This document shows, in pieces, positions 37,876 to 47,283 of a stretch of 64,000 nucleotides of DNA. The notes beneath the pieces are model-generated. The model did no database searches, had not been told where the DNA came from, and worked only from the letters and a program-made list of their open reading frames with translations. The stretch is from assembly GCA_900635495.1 (NCBI GenBank), contig LR134136.1:4278001-4342000 (forward strand). Reading direction: 5' to 3'. Every line of letters starts with the position of its first letter. The first letter of the stretch is position 1. The DNA comes from Atlantibacter hermannii (lineage in GTDB: Bacteria > Pseudomonadota > Gammaproteobacteria > Enterobacterales > Enterobacteriaceae). Both the position numbers and the translations under genes were made by a program.

Positions 37876-38960
37876 TTCGCCTCTCCTGTCGATTTGCTGT
37901 TCAGACCCAGACGTTCGCCTTTATAGCTACCATCCAGTACTTTTTGCCACCACGCGGGATTATCTAAATACCAACGAACCGTTTTACGAATACCGCTCTC
38001 GAAGGTTTCCTGCGGTCGCCAGCCCAGTTCACGTTCAATTTTGGACGCGTCAATGGCATAGCGGAGATCGTGTCCAGGCCGATCGGCGACCCATGTAATG
38101 AGATCGCGGTAATTCGCAACACCGGCAGGCTTCTCCGGCACCATCTCTTCGAGCAAGTCGCATATGGTTGTCACAACGTCGATGTTTCTGCGCTCGTTAT
38201 GGCCGCCAATATTCCATGTCTCACCTGGCCTCCCTTCGGTCGCGACCAGGTAAAGCGCTCGCGCATGGTCTTCCACGTATAGCCAGTCCCGAATTTGCTG
38301 CCCGTTGCCATAGACCGGCAACGGCTTGCCTGCCAGACCATTAAGGATCATCAGCGGGATAAGCTTTTCAGGGAAATGGTAGGGGCCATAATTGTTAGAG
38401 CAATTCGTCACTAACGCGGGTAATCCGTAAGTGCGCTGCCAGGCCCGCACCAGATGGTCGCTGCTTGCTTTTGATGCTGAATAAGGGCTGCTGGGCGCGT
38501 AAGGGGTCTCTTCGGTAAAGAAATCATCGTTACCGTGCAGGTCGCCATACACCTCATCCGTCGAAATATGATGGAAACGGAAATCCGCGCGTCTGGCCGG
38601 ATCCAGGGTGTTCCACCATGCGCGCGCCGCTTCCAGCAGGGTATATGTGCCCACGATATTGGTTTCGATAAAAGCGGCAGGGCCATCAATGGAACGGTCA
38701 ACATGGCTTTCAGCCGCCAGATGCATCACCACGTCAGGCTGAAAGTGCGTAAACACTCGATCCAGTTCAGCGCGGTCGACGATATCGACCTGTTCAAATG
38801 CAAAACGCGGGCTGCTGGCGACTGGCTCAAGCGAGGCAAGGTTACCGGCATAGGTCAGCTTATCCACCACCACCACACTGTCAGCGGTTTCATTAATAAT
38901 ATGCCTGACGACTGCGGAGCCAATAAAGCCGGCGCCGCCGGTAACCAGAATACGTTTCAT
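37872..38960 (-). CDS. rffG: dTDP-glucose 4,6-dehydratase (ECA copy)
   Basis: Short-chain dehydrogenase-fold enzyme that converts dTDP-glucose to the 4-keto-6-deoxy sugar. The NAD motif ITGGAGFIGS-type sequence is at the N-terminus (MKRILVTGGAGFIGSAVV), with STDEVYGDLHG and the YSASKASSDH catalytic motif. I chose the ATG at 38960, which overlaps the wecC stop (ATGA). A second ATG six bases upstream is possible. The 362 residues are slightly longer than the E. coli 355 because of a C-terminal extension. Confidence 0.94.
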   Translation of the reverse strand: MKRILVTGGAGFIGSAVVRHIINETADSVVVVDKLTYAGNLASLEPVASSPRFAFEQVDIVDRAELDRVFTHFQPDVVMHLAAESHVDRSIDGPAAFIETNIVGTYTLLEAARAWWNTLDPARRADFRFHHISTDEVYGDLHGNDDFFTEETPYAPSSPYSASKASSDHLVRAWQRTYGLPALVTNCSNNYGPYHFPEKLIPLMILNGLAGKPLPVYGNGQQIRDWLYVEDHARALYLVATEGRPGETWNIGGHNERRNIDVVTTICDLLEEMVPEKPAGVANYRDLITWVADRPGHDLRYAIDASKIERELGWRPQETFESGIRKTVRWYLDNPAWWQKVLDGSYKGERLGLNSKSTGEAK

Positions 38961-40219
38961 CGCCATACCCCTTTGGTATCGACAATCCATGCCTGCTGGA
39001 CCGCGCTGGCCTCGACAGCCTTAAAGGGCGCGTGATCCACCAGCATCACCAGCACGTCAGCCTGCGCCAGCGCGTCATCGAGCGAAACCAATGTACAATC
39101 CGTCGCCAGGCTGTCGGGCAACTGATGGATATTCGGTTCCACCACCAGCGTCTCACCACTGTTCCATTGTGCGATTTGATGCGCGATTTCCATTGCCGGG
39201 CTTTCGCGCAAATCATCAATGTTGGGTTTAAAGGCGAGACCAAAACAGGCAATTTTCAGTTCGCTGGCGCGCTTGCCGCTGGCGTTAAGGCAGTCCGCGA
39301 CCGTGGCTTTAACCCGCTCCAGTACCCAGTGGGGTTTGTGATCGTTAACTTCGCGGGCAGTACGGATAAGGCGCGCCTGCTCCGGATTCTGAGCCACGAT
39401 GAACCACGGATCTACCGCAATACAGTGTCCGCCAACGCCGGGGCCCGGCTGCAAAATATTGACTCGCGGATGGCGATTCGCCAGGCGAATCAGTTCCCAG
39501 ACATTGATATTCTGATCGGCACAAATCAGCGACAGCTCATTTGCGAAAGCGATATTGACGTCGCGGAAGCTGTTCTCAGTGAGTTTGCACATCTCGGCGG
39601 TGCGGGCATTAGTGACCACACACTCACCTTCCAGGAAGATGTAATACAGTTCGCTGGCGCGGGCAGAGCACACCTCCGTCATCCCGCCAACGACGCGGTC
39701 ATTCTTAATCAGTTCAACCATGACCTGACCAGGCAATACCCGCTCCGGGCAATAAGCGATGTTGATATCCGCATTATCACCTGCCTGCTGCGGAAAGCTG
39801 AGATCCGGGCGTAACGCCGCCAGCCATTCCGCCATCTGCTCTGTAGCGCCCACGGGTGACGTGGATTCCAGTATCACCAGGTTGCCTTTGTGCAATACCG
39901 ACGCGATGGATTCAGCAGCGGCCTGGACAAATTTCATATCGGGTTCATGCTCGCCTTTAAACGGCGTCGGGACGGCAATCAGAAACGCATCGGCCTCTAC
40001 CGGCTGCGTGGTGGCGCGCAAAAAGCCGTTTTCCACCGCGGCCTTGACCACCTCACCCAGTTCTGGCTCGACAATATGAATTTCTCCCCGGTTGATGGTC
40101 TCGACCGCACGGGAGTTAATGTCGACGCCCACCACGTGTTTTTGGCGAGACGCAAAAGCCGCGGCCGTCGGCAAACCGATATATCCCAGTCCGATTACTG
40201 AAATAGTAGAAAAACTCAT
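38957..40219 (-). CDS. wecC: UDP-N-acetyl-D-mannosaminuronate dehydrogenase
   Basis: Four-electron UDP-sugar dehydrogenase that oxidises UDP-ManNAc to UDP-ManNAcA. The N-terminal Rossmann motif is VIGLGYIGLPTAAAFA, and the catalytic-cysteine region is PGVGGHCIAVDPWF. The 420 residues match E. coli. It overlaps wecB upstream and rffG downstream by four bases each. Confidence 0.95.
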   Translation of the reverse strand: MSFSTISVIGLGYIGLPTAAAFASRQKHVVGVDINSRAVETINRGEIHIVEPELGEVVKAAVENGFLRATTQPVEADAFLIAVPTPFKGEHEPDMKFVQAAAESIASVLHKGNLVILESTSPVGATEQMAEWLAALRPDLSFPQQAGDNADINIAYCPERVLPGQVMVELIKNDRVVGGMTEVCSARASELYYIFLEGECVVTNARTAEMCKLTENSFRDVNIAFANELSLICADQNINVWELIRLANRHPRVNILQPGPGVGGHCIAVDPWFIVAQNPEQARLIRTAREVNDHKPHWVLERVKATVADCLNASGKRASELKIACFGLAFKPNIDDLRESPAMEIAHQIAQWNSGETLVVEPNIHQLPDSLATDCTLVSLDDALAQADVLVMLVDHAPFKAVEASAVQQAWIVDTKGVWR

Positions 40220-41346
40220 AGCGTTACCCGATTGTTTTTAAGTGCATGCAAAATGCGAGCGCAGGCTTTTCCGTCGCCATAAGGATTATGGGCCCGGCTC
40301 ATGGTTTGATATTCCGTATCGTCATTAAGCAAATGCGACACTTCGGCGACAATGCGTTCGCTGTCGGTCCCGACCAGACGTACCGTTCCGGCTGTGATTG
40401 CTTCCGGCCGCTCGGTGGTCTCACGCATCACCAGCACCGGTTTCCCCAGCGATGGCGCTTCTTCCTGGATACCGCCCGAATCGGTGAGGATCAGCCAGGC
40501 GCGGTTCATCAACCAGACGAACGGCAAATAATCCTGTGGCTCAATGAGGATCACATTATCGACCTGGCCCAGAATGCGGTTGACCGGCTCGCTGACGTTA
40601 GGGTTCAGATGCACCGGATAAACAATTTGCACGTTCTGATTCTGACGAGCGATCTCTGCCAGCGCCTCGCAGATATGTTCAAAACCCTGACCAAAGCTTT
40701 CGCGACGATGCCCCGTGACCAGGATGAGTTTTTTATCCTCGCGCAAAAAGGGGTAACGCGCCGCCAAATCTCGTTGCAGGGATTCGTTGGCAAGGATGTC
40801 GTCACGTACTGAAATCAGCGCGTCGATCACCGTGTTGCCGGTCACGAAAATACGTTTATCCGCCACGTTTTCGCGCAGCAGATTCGCGCGCGAATTTTCG
40901 GTCGGCGCAAAGTGGTAGAGCGCGAGGTGGCCGGTTAACGTACGGTTGGCCTCTTCCGGCCACGGCGAAGATAAATCACCGGTACGCAGTCCAGCTTCCA
41001 CATGCCCGACAGGAATATGTTGGTAAAACGCAGCCAGACTTGTCGCCACGGTAGTGGTGGTATCGCCGTGGACTAACACGACGTCCGGCTGAAACTCTTC
41101 GAGAACCGGTTTTAACCCCTCCAGTATCCGGCAGGTTATTTCCGTTAACCCCTGCCCCGGTTTCATAATGTTGAGATCGTAATCAGGTACGATAGAAAAC
41201 AGATGCAATACCTGATCGAGCATCTCCCGGTGCTGTGCTGTCACACAAACCCTGGCATCGAAATACGGGTCTTTTGCCAGCGCATGTACCAGAGGCGCCA
41301 TTTTGATGGCCTCCGGACGCGTGCCAAAAACGGTTAATACTTTCAC
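40216..41346 (-). CDS. wecB: UDP-GlcNAc 2-epimerase (non-hydrolysing)
   Basis: Interconverts UDP-GlcNAc and UDP-ManNAc for ECA. The 376 residues start MKVLTVFGTRPEAIKMAPLV, the family signature. VHGDTTTT, HVEAGLRTG and TDSGGIQEEAPSLGKPVLVM follow in the expected order. It lies 56 bp after wzzE and overlaps wecC by four bases. Confidence 0.95.
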   Translation of the reverse strand: MKVLTVFGTRPEAIKMAPLVHALAKDPYFDARVCVTAQHREMLDQVLHLFSIVPDYDLNIMKPGQGLTEITCRILEGLKPVLEEFQPDVVLVHGDTTTTVATSLAAFYQHIPVGHVEAGLRTGDLSSPWPEEANRTLTGHLALYHFAPTENSRANLLRENVADKRIFVTGNTVIDALISVRDDILANESLQRDLAARYPFLREDKKLILVTGHRRESFGQGFEHICEALAEIARQNQNVQIVYPVHLNPNVSEPVNRILGQVDNVILIEPQDYLPFVWLMNRAWLILTDSGGIQEEAPSLGKPVLVMRETTERPEAITAGTVRLVGTDSERIVAEVSHLLNDDTEYQTMSRAHNPYGDGKACARILHALKNNRVTL

Positions 41347-41402
41347 AACGCTTCTCTTCCGTTAAATCCTGCACGCAGGCGTCTGCGTGCATTGAATAAT
41401 GC

Positions 41403-42449
41403 TTAGGCCGGGCGGCGACGAGCCAGCGCAACACCTGCGCCGATCAGCGCGCCGACAGCTCCCCACATGATCATCAGAAATGCTCGACGCGGGCTGTCGC
41501 GCTTCACAGGTTCTTCAGGCGTTCTCAGATAACGATAGGTTTGAAAGCGCGGATCGAGCGACGGTCCGACATTCAGCGTCGTGAGCATCGCCCGATTTTG
41601 ATCGTAGCTGATATCAAAAGAGGGACCGACGGCCTGAAGGTTTTCCAGACGGGCCTGCAGCATCGGGCGCCCCAGCATAAACAGTTCAGAGTCCGGCAGT
41701 TCTTCCGCCGGAACCTGGGTTTCGCTGGTGGAAATATTGTGCTGCTGGGCGATCTTTAATGCTTCCTGAACGCTCTGCAGGCGGCGGTTATAAATGGATT
41801 TTGCGACAGCTTCCTGGCGTTTTACCTGCGCTTTCATCTGGATAGTCCGCGCGGCCCATGCGCCTTTTAACTCGTCGTTAAGGTGGCTGGCGGCACGCTC
41901 GCTGGCAAAAGCGACATATTGACGAAGCAGGTTATTGGCATCCGGCGCGGTTTCAGCAATCAGCTTCACGCTGTCGTTAAGATTGCGGGCAAAGTCTCCC
42001 GCCGTGAACTGGATATTGCCGATCAGTTCATCAAGCAATGCCGCATCAACTTTGCTGTTACCGGCCTTACGCTGTTGGTAGTAATCCGTCTGCAACCAGA
42101 AATCACGCCGGGTATCCCATGCCGAAAGCTGCATGATGAATTCTTTATAGGCTTCATCCATCACCGAGGGCTGCTCTACGCCATTGGGATTGGCTTTCAC
42201 ATCCAGATTACGCAGGAACTGCTGCTGAGAGTAGAAACTGCCCAGCATGTTGACGGTAGGACGATCGGTGATCGCCGTGGCGCTCCATTCCTGGCGTGCG
42301 AAGATGGTATAAACCAGCGCGCCGATAATAAACAGTGCGGCAAAACCTGCGATCCAGATTTTACCTGCCCAGAACGTACGGAACAGGCCCCGTACGTCCA
42401 GTTCATTTTCAACCATCCCGTGTTGCGTGCCTGGCAATTGCTCTTTCAT
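41403..42449 (-). CDS. wzzE: ECA chain-length modulator
   Basis: Wzz-family polysaccharide co-polymerase that sets ECA chain length and is needed for cyclic ECA. It has two membrane helices (about residues 29-50 and near the C-terminus, FLMIMWGAVGALIGAGVALA) with a large, helix-rich periplasmic domain between. I chose the ATG at 42449, which gives 348 residues as in E. coli; a GTG just before it is in frame. GGGGA precedes the start. It follows wecA by 13 bp. Confidence 0.93.
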   Translation of the reverse strand: MKEQLPGTQHGMVENELDVRGLFRTFWAGKIWIAGFAALFIIGALVYTIFARQEWSATAITDRPTVNMLGSFYSQQQFLRNLDVKANPNGVEQPSVMDEAYKEFIMQLSAWDTRRDFWLQTDYYQQRKAGNSKVDAALLDELIGNIQFTAGDFARNLNDSVKLIAETAPDANNLLRQYVAFASERAASHLNDELKGAWAARTIQMKAQVKRQEAVAKSIYNRRLQSVQEALKIAQQHNISTSETQVPAEELPDSELFMLGRPMLQARLENLQAVGPSFDISYDQNRAMLTTLNVGPSLDPRFQTYRYLRTPEEPVKRDSPRRAFLMIMWGAVGALIGAGVALARRRPA

Positions 42450-42462
42450 CACTTCCCCAGCT

Positions 42463-43564
42463 TCATTTGGTTAATGTCGGGTTGTTATCGTTATGTCTAC
42501 GCATGCGGCGCTTGATGCGCTTGATTAGGCGCGCCACTTTCCATGCGCGCTTAATGCAGTACCCGTACAGGAAAAATGCTAGCAAAAACAATGCCAACAT
42601 TACCCATTCAGGAATGAAATGTGCATATTCCGAAGCAACGCCAATCGCCGCCAGCAATGCGGCCGCGAGCGTAATCAGGACGAAAGCCTGTCGGGAAGTA
42701 AAACCCGCCCGCATGATGAGATGATGAATGTGTTGGCGGTCGGGCGAGAAAGGGCTCATACCGCGACGAAGCCGACGGTACATAATGGCCACCATGTCCA
42801 TGAGCGGGATGGCAATAATCCACAATGCGGTAACCGGGCTGATAGGATGCGTCACGCCCTGAGTGGTTTCCAGCAGGATCCAGATGACGGTGAAGCCAAT
42901 TAGCGTACTGCCGGCATCGCCCATAAAGACTTTATAACGCCGTCCCAGCACGCCCAGATTCAACAGAATGTATGGCAGAATGGCGGCTATCATCGCAAAA
43001 CACCACATCGCAAGACTTAACTGGCCATCAAACCATAAAATCAAACCCATGGCGGCAAATGAGACGCAGGACAGCCCGCCCAGCAACCCATCAATACCGT
43101 CCACCATGTTGAAAGCGTTAATCGCAGCCCAGACGGCAAATAGCGTCAGGAAATAGCCGAACGGACCGAGTACCATTTCCCAGGAACCGAAAATGTAACC
43201 CAGGCTGCTCATATACAGCCCGCCGAACCACATCATCACGATGGCGATAACCGCCTGAATCAAGGCACGAATTTTGACACTGATATCGTAACGATCGTCC
43301 AGCGCGCCGACTAAAACCAGGACGCCAGCGCACGAAAGATAAAGCATGGCGTGGGGGATATAGTAGTCTGCAATCGCGAAGGTAAAGCAAATGCCCGCAA
43401 AACGGAAATACCGCCCACCAAAGGAATAAGTCCCTGGTGACGTTTGCGGAAATTGGGCTTATCCACTAATCCAATTTTTTTTGCCACTTTACGGGCGAAA
43501 AAAGAAAAATGGTTGTGAATAAAAAGATACCGATAAGCTCGGCACCCGAGGTGATTAAATTCAC
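42463..43564 (-). CDS. wecA: Undecaprenyl-phosphate GlcNAc-1-phosphate transferase (two frameshifts)
   Basis: Starts ECA and many O-antigens by moving GlcNAc-1-P onto undecaprenyl phosphate. It has about eleven membrane helices; the conserved sites NMVDGIDGLLGG, FMGDAGSTLIGF and the cytoplasmic HIHH motif (DRQHIHHLIMRAG) are all visible. The start is a GTG at 43564 (GTG AAT TTA), as I recall for E. coli. Two single-base deletions break the N-terminal 75 codons: in the six-A run 43498-43503 and the four-A run 43399-43402. Restoring one base at each gives FFARKVAKKIGLVDKP and SVFAGICF-type sequence and exactly 367 residues. The uncorrected open frame begins only at 43347. Confidence 0.9.
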
Positions 43565-43772
43565 AGTGTGCGCTCTCTGCAAAAGATAAGTCCGTTGGAA
43601 GTATAACCGCGAAGCCATTGCTTCAGAAGAGCGGTTATGCGTCATCCTTGAAAGGGACTATTTTATTATTCAGCAAGATAAAGATAGCCAACTCACAGAA
43701 GTCACGCGACCTTGGCAGGTAAAAAACCCTGCAACAAGGGGAAAATTCCGTATCCCATAAACTATAAAGAAA

Positions 43773-43796
43773 AACGCCACGACAAAGCGTGGCGTT
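43773..43796 (-). terminator. Terminator of rho
   Basis: AACGCCACG and CGTGGCGTT form a 9-bp stem with a 6-nt loop, followed on the minus strand by TTTCTTTAT. It lies between rho and the wecA leader region. The remaining 43797-43813 and 43565-43772 hold no gene that I can see; the wecA promoter must lie in the latter. Confidence 0.85.
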
Positions 43797-43813
43797 CCCC
43801 GAGTTTTTAAAGC

Positions 43814-45073
43814 TTAAGAGCGTTTCATCATGTCGAAGAAATCATCATTCGTCTTCGTCATGGCAAGCTTATTAATGAGAAATTCCATCGCGTCGATTTC
43901 GCCCATTGGGTGAATAATCTTGCGCAGGATCCACATTTTTTGCAGCTCTTCCTGAGTCGTTAACAGCTCTTCTTTACGGGTACCGGAACGGTTGTAGTCG
44001 ATAGCCGGGAAGACGCGTTTTTCTGCAATCTTACGAGACAGGTGCAGTTCCATGTTGCCTGTACCTTTAAATTCTTCGTAGATAACTTCGTCCATTTTGG
44101 AGCCGGTATCAATCAGCGCGGTGGCGATAATGGTCAGGCTGCCGCCCTCTTCCACGTTACGCGCAGCACCGAAGAAACGCTTCGGACGGTGCAGGGCGTT
44201 AGCGTCCACACCACCGGTCAGGACTTTACCTGAAGCCGGCACCACGGTGTTGTATGCGCGCGCCAGACGGGTAATGGAGTCGAGCAGGATAATAACGTCT
44301 TTTTTATGCTCAACCAGACGCTTCGCTTTCTCGATAACCATTTCAGCAACCTGAACGTGGCGGGAGGCAGGTTCGTCAAACGTTGACGCAACCACTTCGC
44401 CTTTCACCAGACGCTGCATCTCGGTCACTTCTTCCGGACGTTCGTCGATAAGCAGAACCATCAGTACGCAGTCAGGATGGTTGTACGCGATACTTTGCGC
44501 GATGTTCTGCAGCAGCATGGTTTTACCCGCTTTCGGCGGTGCAACAATCAGACCACGCTGGCCACGGCCAATCGGCGAAGCCAAATCCAGTACACGCGCG
44601 GTTAAGTCTTCGGTCGAACCGTTGCCACGTTCCATACGCAAACGGGAGTTTGCATGCAGCGGGGTAAGGTTTTCGAACAGAATTTTGTTACGGGCGTTCT
44701 CGGGTTTGTCGTAGTTGACTTCGTTAACTTTCAGCAGCGCAAAATAACGCTCGCCTTCTTTCGGCGGACGAATCTTACCGGAGATAGTATCCCCTGTACG
44801 AAGGTTGAAACGGCGGATTTGGCTGGGAGAAACGTAGATGTCATCGGGACCGGCGAGGTAGGAACTGTCTGCGGAACGGAGGAAACCAAATCCGTCCTGC
44901 AATATCTCCAGCACACCATCGCCAAAGATATCTTCGCCACTCTTCGCGTGTTGCTTCAGGATGGCGAAAATAATGTCCTGTTTACGCATACGGGCCAGGT
45001 TTTCCAGCCCCATATTTTCGCCGAGAGTGATCAGCTCAGAAACCGGCGTATTCTTTAATTCGGTAAGATTCAT
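43814..45073 (-). CDS. rho: Transcription termination factor Rho
   Basis: Hexameric RNA-dependent ATPase that terminates transcription. It has 419 residues, the E. coli length. The N-terminal RNA-binding domain carries GFGFLRSADSSYLAGPDDIY. The Walker A motif is VAPPKAGKTMLLQ, followed by the Q-loop and R-loop regions (STFDEPASRHVQVAEMVIEK, TGGVDANALHRPKRFFGAAR). It is preceded by the rhoL leader. No disruption is seen. Confidence 0.97.
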   Translation of the reverse strand: MNLTELKNTPVSELITLGENMGLENLARMRKQDIIFAILKQHAKSGEDIFGDGVLEILQDGFGFLRSADSSYLAGPDDIYVSPSQIRRFNLRTGDTISGKIRPPKEGERYFALLKVNEVNYDKPENARNKILFENLTPLHANSRLRMERGNGSTEDLTARVLDLASPIGRGQRGLIVAPPKAGKTMLLQNIAQSIAYNHPDCVLMVLLIDERPEEVTEMQRLVKGEVVASTFDEPASRHVQVAEMVIEKAKRLVEHKKDVIILLDSITRLARAYNTVVPASGKVLTGGVDANALHRPKRFFGAARNVEEGGSLTIIATALIDTGSKMDEVIYEEFKGTGNMELHLSRKIAEKRVFPAIDYNRSGTRKEELLTTQEELQKMWILRKIIHPMGEIDAMEFLINKLAMTKTNDDFFDMMKRS

Positions 45074-45158
45074 AATGGTGGGTTCTTAAACTCGGGGTAA
45101 ATCTCGAACTTAATGTTGTGAATGGTATGGCAGGAACATCCATGCCTGTTAACGGCCT

Positions 45159-45259
45159 TCATCTCATGTCTGTTCGTGGCCTGGTTGCAGGAAAGAACGC
45201 AGAACTGAAACGACAAGACGGAATGAATGATGAGCCCGGATAAAAATCACTTCACACAT
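45159..45259 (-). CDS. rhoL: rho leader peptide (needs one added base)
   Basis: In the long rho leader, one frame reads SSFIPSCRFSSAFFPATRP and ends RTDMR at a TGA at 45159. This matches the C-terminal part of E. coli RhoL (PSCRFSSAYSPVTRQRKDMSR as I recall it). The only plausible ATG, at 45259, is in another frame. Adding one T to the TTTTT run before ATCCGGG joins them into a protein of exactly 33 residues, the E. coli length. The ribosome site is poor (AGG very close to the ATG). The ORF probably serves rho autoregulation rather than making an active peptide. Confidence 0.5.
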
Positions 45260-45423
45260 ACCTGAGGTAGTCATGCTTTCAGCGTCGGGAAGTGTTGGGT
45301 ATTACAAGATTTAAACTATATGGCAAGTTCAAACAGCAGTTGATAAACAACTTAGCACGACTATCGCCGGGCGTCCAGCGGTCCGAATATTTTCAGACCC
45401 TGCACGCGCCGGCTAAGAGGCAA

Positions 45424-45753
45424 TTACGCCAGGTTAGCGTCCAGGAACTCTTTCAGCTGACCTTTAGACAACGCACCCACTTTGGTTGCCGCAACTTCAC
45501 CGTTTTTAAACAGCAGCAGAGTAGGGATACCACGGATACCATACTTCGGCGCGGTGCCTGGGTTCTGGTCAATGTTCAGCTTGGCAATTGTCAATTTGCC
45601 CTGATATTCATCAGCGATTTCATCCAGAATCGGCGCAATCATTTTACAAGGGCCGCACCACTCTGCCCAGAAATCAACAAGAATCAACCCGTCCGCTTTA
45701 AGCACATCCGTGTCAAAACTGTCATCGGTCAGGTGAATAATTTTATCGCTCAT
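45424..45753 (-). CDS. trxA: Thioredoxin 1
   Basis: Cytoplasmic disulfide reductase. It has 109 residues with the active site WCGPC (Cys33 and Cys36) and the cis-proline loop IPTLLLF (Pro77). It lies upstream of the rho leader on the same strand and is divergent from rhlB, with 131 bp between. Confidence 0.98.
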   Translation of the reverse strand: MSDKIIHLTDDSFDTDVLKADGLILVDFWAEWCGPCKMIAPILDEIADEYQGKLTIAKLNIDQNPGTAPKYGIRGIPTLLLFKNGEVAATKVGALSKGQLKEFLDANLA

Positions 45754-45884
45754 GTTTTACTCCACAAGATTAAGTCTGGCGTGTTGGTGTAGCATTAACC
45801 AACTTAGGTTGACTTTATTTCACCCGGTTTATTTGAACGGATGTGCTTTCGTAAAGCAATAGTAAACTGATATTCTACCACACT

Positions 45885-47150
45885 ATGAGCAAAACACATT
45901 TAACAGAACAGAAGTTTGCCGACTTCGCCCTGCACCCTGCGGTGATTGAAGCCCTTGAAAAGAAAGGGTTTCATTATTGCACTCCGATTCAGGCACTCGC
46001 TCTTCCCCTGACGTTAGCGGGACGTGATGTTGCAGGACAGGCGCAAACCGGTACCGGTAAAACGATGGCGTTTTTAACGTCAACGTTTCATTATCTCCTT
46101 TCTAACCCGGCGAATGAAAATCGCCAGGTGAATCAGCCACGCGCCATTATTATGGCGCCGACGCGCGAACTCGCCGTCCAGATTCACTCTGATGCAGAAC
46201 CGCTTGCGCAGTCTACCGGCCTGAAAATCGGCCTGGCATACGGCGGCGACGGTTACGATAAACAGCTTAAAGTGCTGGAAAGCGGCGTTGATATCCTGAT
46301 CGGTACGACCGGTCGTTTAATTGACTACGCCAAACAGAACCACATTAATCTGGGCGCAATCCAGGTCGTGGTGCTTGATGAAGCGGATCGCATGTACGAT
46401 CTCGGCTTTATTAAAGACATTCGCTGGTTGTTCCGCCGCATGCCGCCGGTTACCCAGCGTCTCAATATGCTGTTTTCCGCCACCCTCTCTTACCGCGTCC
46501 GTGAACTGGCCTTTGAGCAGATGAATAACGCGGAATATGTGGAAGTCGAACCGGAACAGAAAACCGGCCACCGCATTAAAGAAGAACTTTTCTATCCGTC
46601 AAACGAAGAAAAGATGCGTTTGCTGCAAACCCTTATTGAAGAAGAGTGGCCGGATCGCGCCATTATCTTCGCCAATACCAAACATCGTTGTGAAGATATT
46701 TGGGGGCATCTTGCTGCCGACGGTCATCGCGTAGGGTTGTTAACCGGTGATGTCGCCCAGAAAAAACGCCTGCGTATTCTGGATGAATTTACCCGTGGCG
46801 ATCTGGATATTCTGGTTGCGACCGACGTCGCCGCGCGTGGTTTACACATTCCTGCCGTCACGCACGTCTTTAACTACGACCTGCCGGACGACTGCGAAGA
46901 TTACGTTCACCGCATTGGCCGTACCGGGCGCGCTGGCGCAAGCGGGCACTCTATCAGCCTGGCGTGTGAAGAGTACGCATTGAACCTTCCGGCCATCGAA
47001 ACCTATATCGGCCATTCGATTCCGGTGAGCAAATATAATCCTGATGCGCTGCTGAACCAGTTGCCACCGCCGAAACGCCTCACCCGCGTTCGTACCGGCA
47101 ACGGCCCGCGTCGCACTGGCGCTCCCAGAAACCGTCGCCGCACAGGTTAA
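45885..47150 (+). CDS. rhlB: ATP-dependent RNA helicase RhlB
   Basis: DEAD-box helicase of the RNA degradosome that feeds structured RNA to RNase E and PNPase. It has 421 residues. In order: Q motif (FHYCTPIQALALP, about 29-41), AQTGTGKT (53-60), PTRELAVQ, DEADRM (165-170), SAT (198-200), and HRIGRTGRAG. The C-terminal tail is basic and Arg-rich (RVRTGNGPRRTGAPRNRRRT), used in RNA binding. No disruption is seen. Confidence 0.96.
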   Translation: MSKTHLTEQKFADFALHPAVIEALEKKGFHYCTPIQALALPLTLAGRDVAGQAQTGTGKTMAFLTSTFHYLLSNPANENRQVNQPRAIIMAPTRELAVQIHSDAEPLAQSTGLKIGLAYGGDGYDKQLKVLESGVDILIGTTGRLIDYAKQNHINLGAIQVVVLDEADRMYDLGFIKDIRWLFRRMPPVTQRLNMLFSATLSYRVRELAFEQMNNAEYVEVEPEQKTGHRIKEELFYPSNEEKMRLLQTLIEEEWPDRAIIFANTKHRCEDIWGHLAADGHRVGLLTGDVAQKKRLRILDEFTRGDLDILVATDVAARGLHIPAVTHVFNYDLPDDCEDYVHRIGRTGRAGASGHSISLACEEYALNLPAIETYIGHSIPVSKYNPDALLNQLPPPKRLTRVRTGNGPRRTGAPRNRRRTG

Positions 47151-47186
47151 ATCAGATGCCATACACCCAGTCATTTATGATGCGTC

Positions 47187-47280
47187 GAGGCGGCAAGACT
47201 GAACATCTCCAGGCATTTACGGCGATAAGCGCCTGGAGAAAGCAGACGAAGCCAACGACGAGGCAGCCTGAAGGACGACG
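47187..47280. repeat. Possible dispersed intergenic element upstream of gppA
   Basis: The 133-bp gap between rhlB and gppA contains GGCGGCAAGACTGAAC, a 9-bp stem (TCTCCAGGC 47206-47214 with GCCTGGAGA 47231-47239), and then GAAGCCAACGACGAGGCAGC. This order (GGCAAG, hairpin, AGCCAACG, GCAGC-TGAAG-GACG) resembles an intergenic element I recall in many copies in E. coli genomes. I cannot confirm other copies from this window. There is no U-tract, so it is not an ordinary terminator. Confidence 0.35.
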
Positions 47281-47283
47281 TGT

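Noticed and set aside
39032..39814. 260-codon open frame opposite wecC
   Set aside because: Shadow of wecC; no ribosome site or recognisable domain, and the WecC frame explains all conservation.
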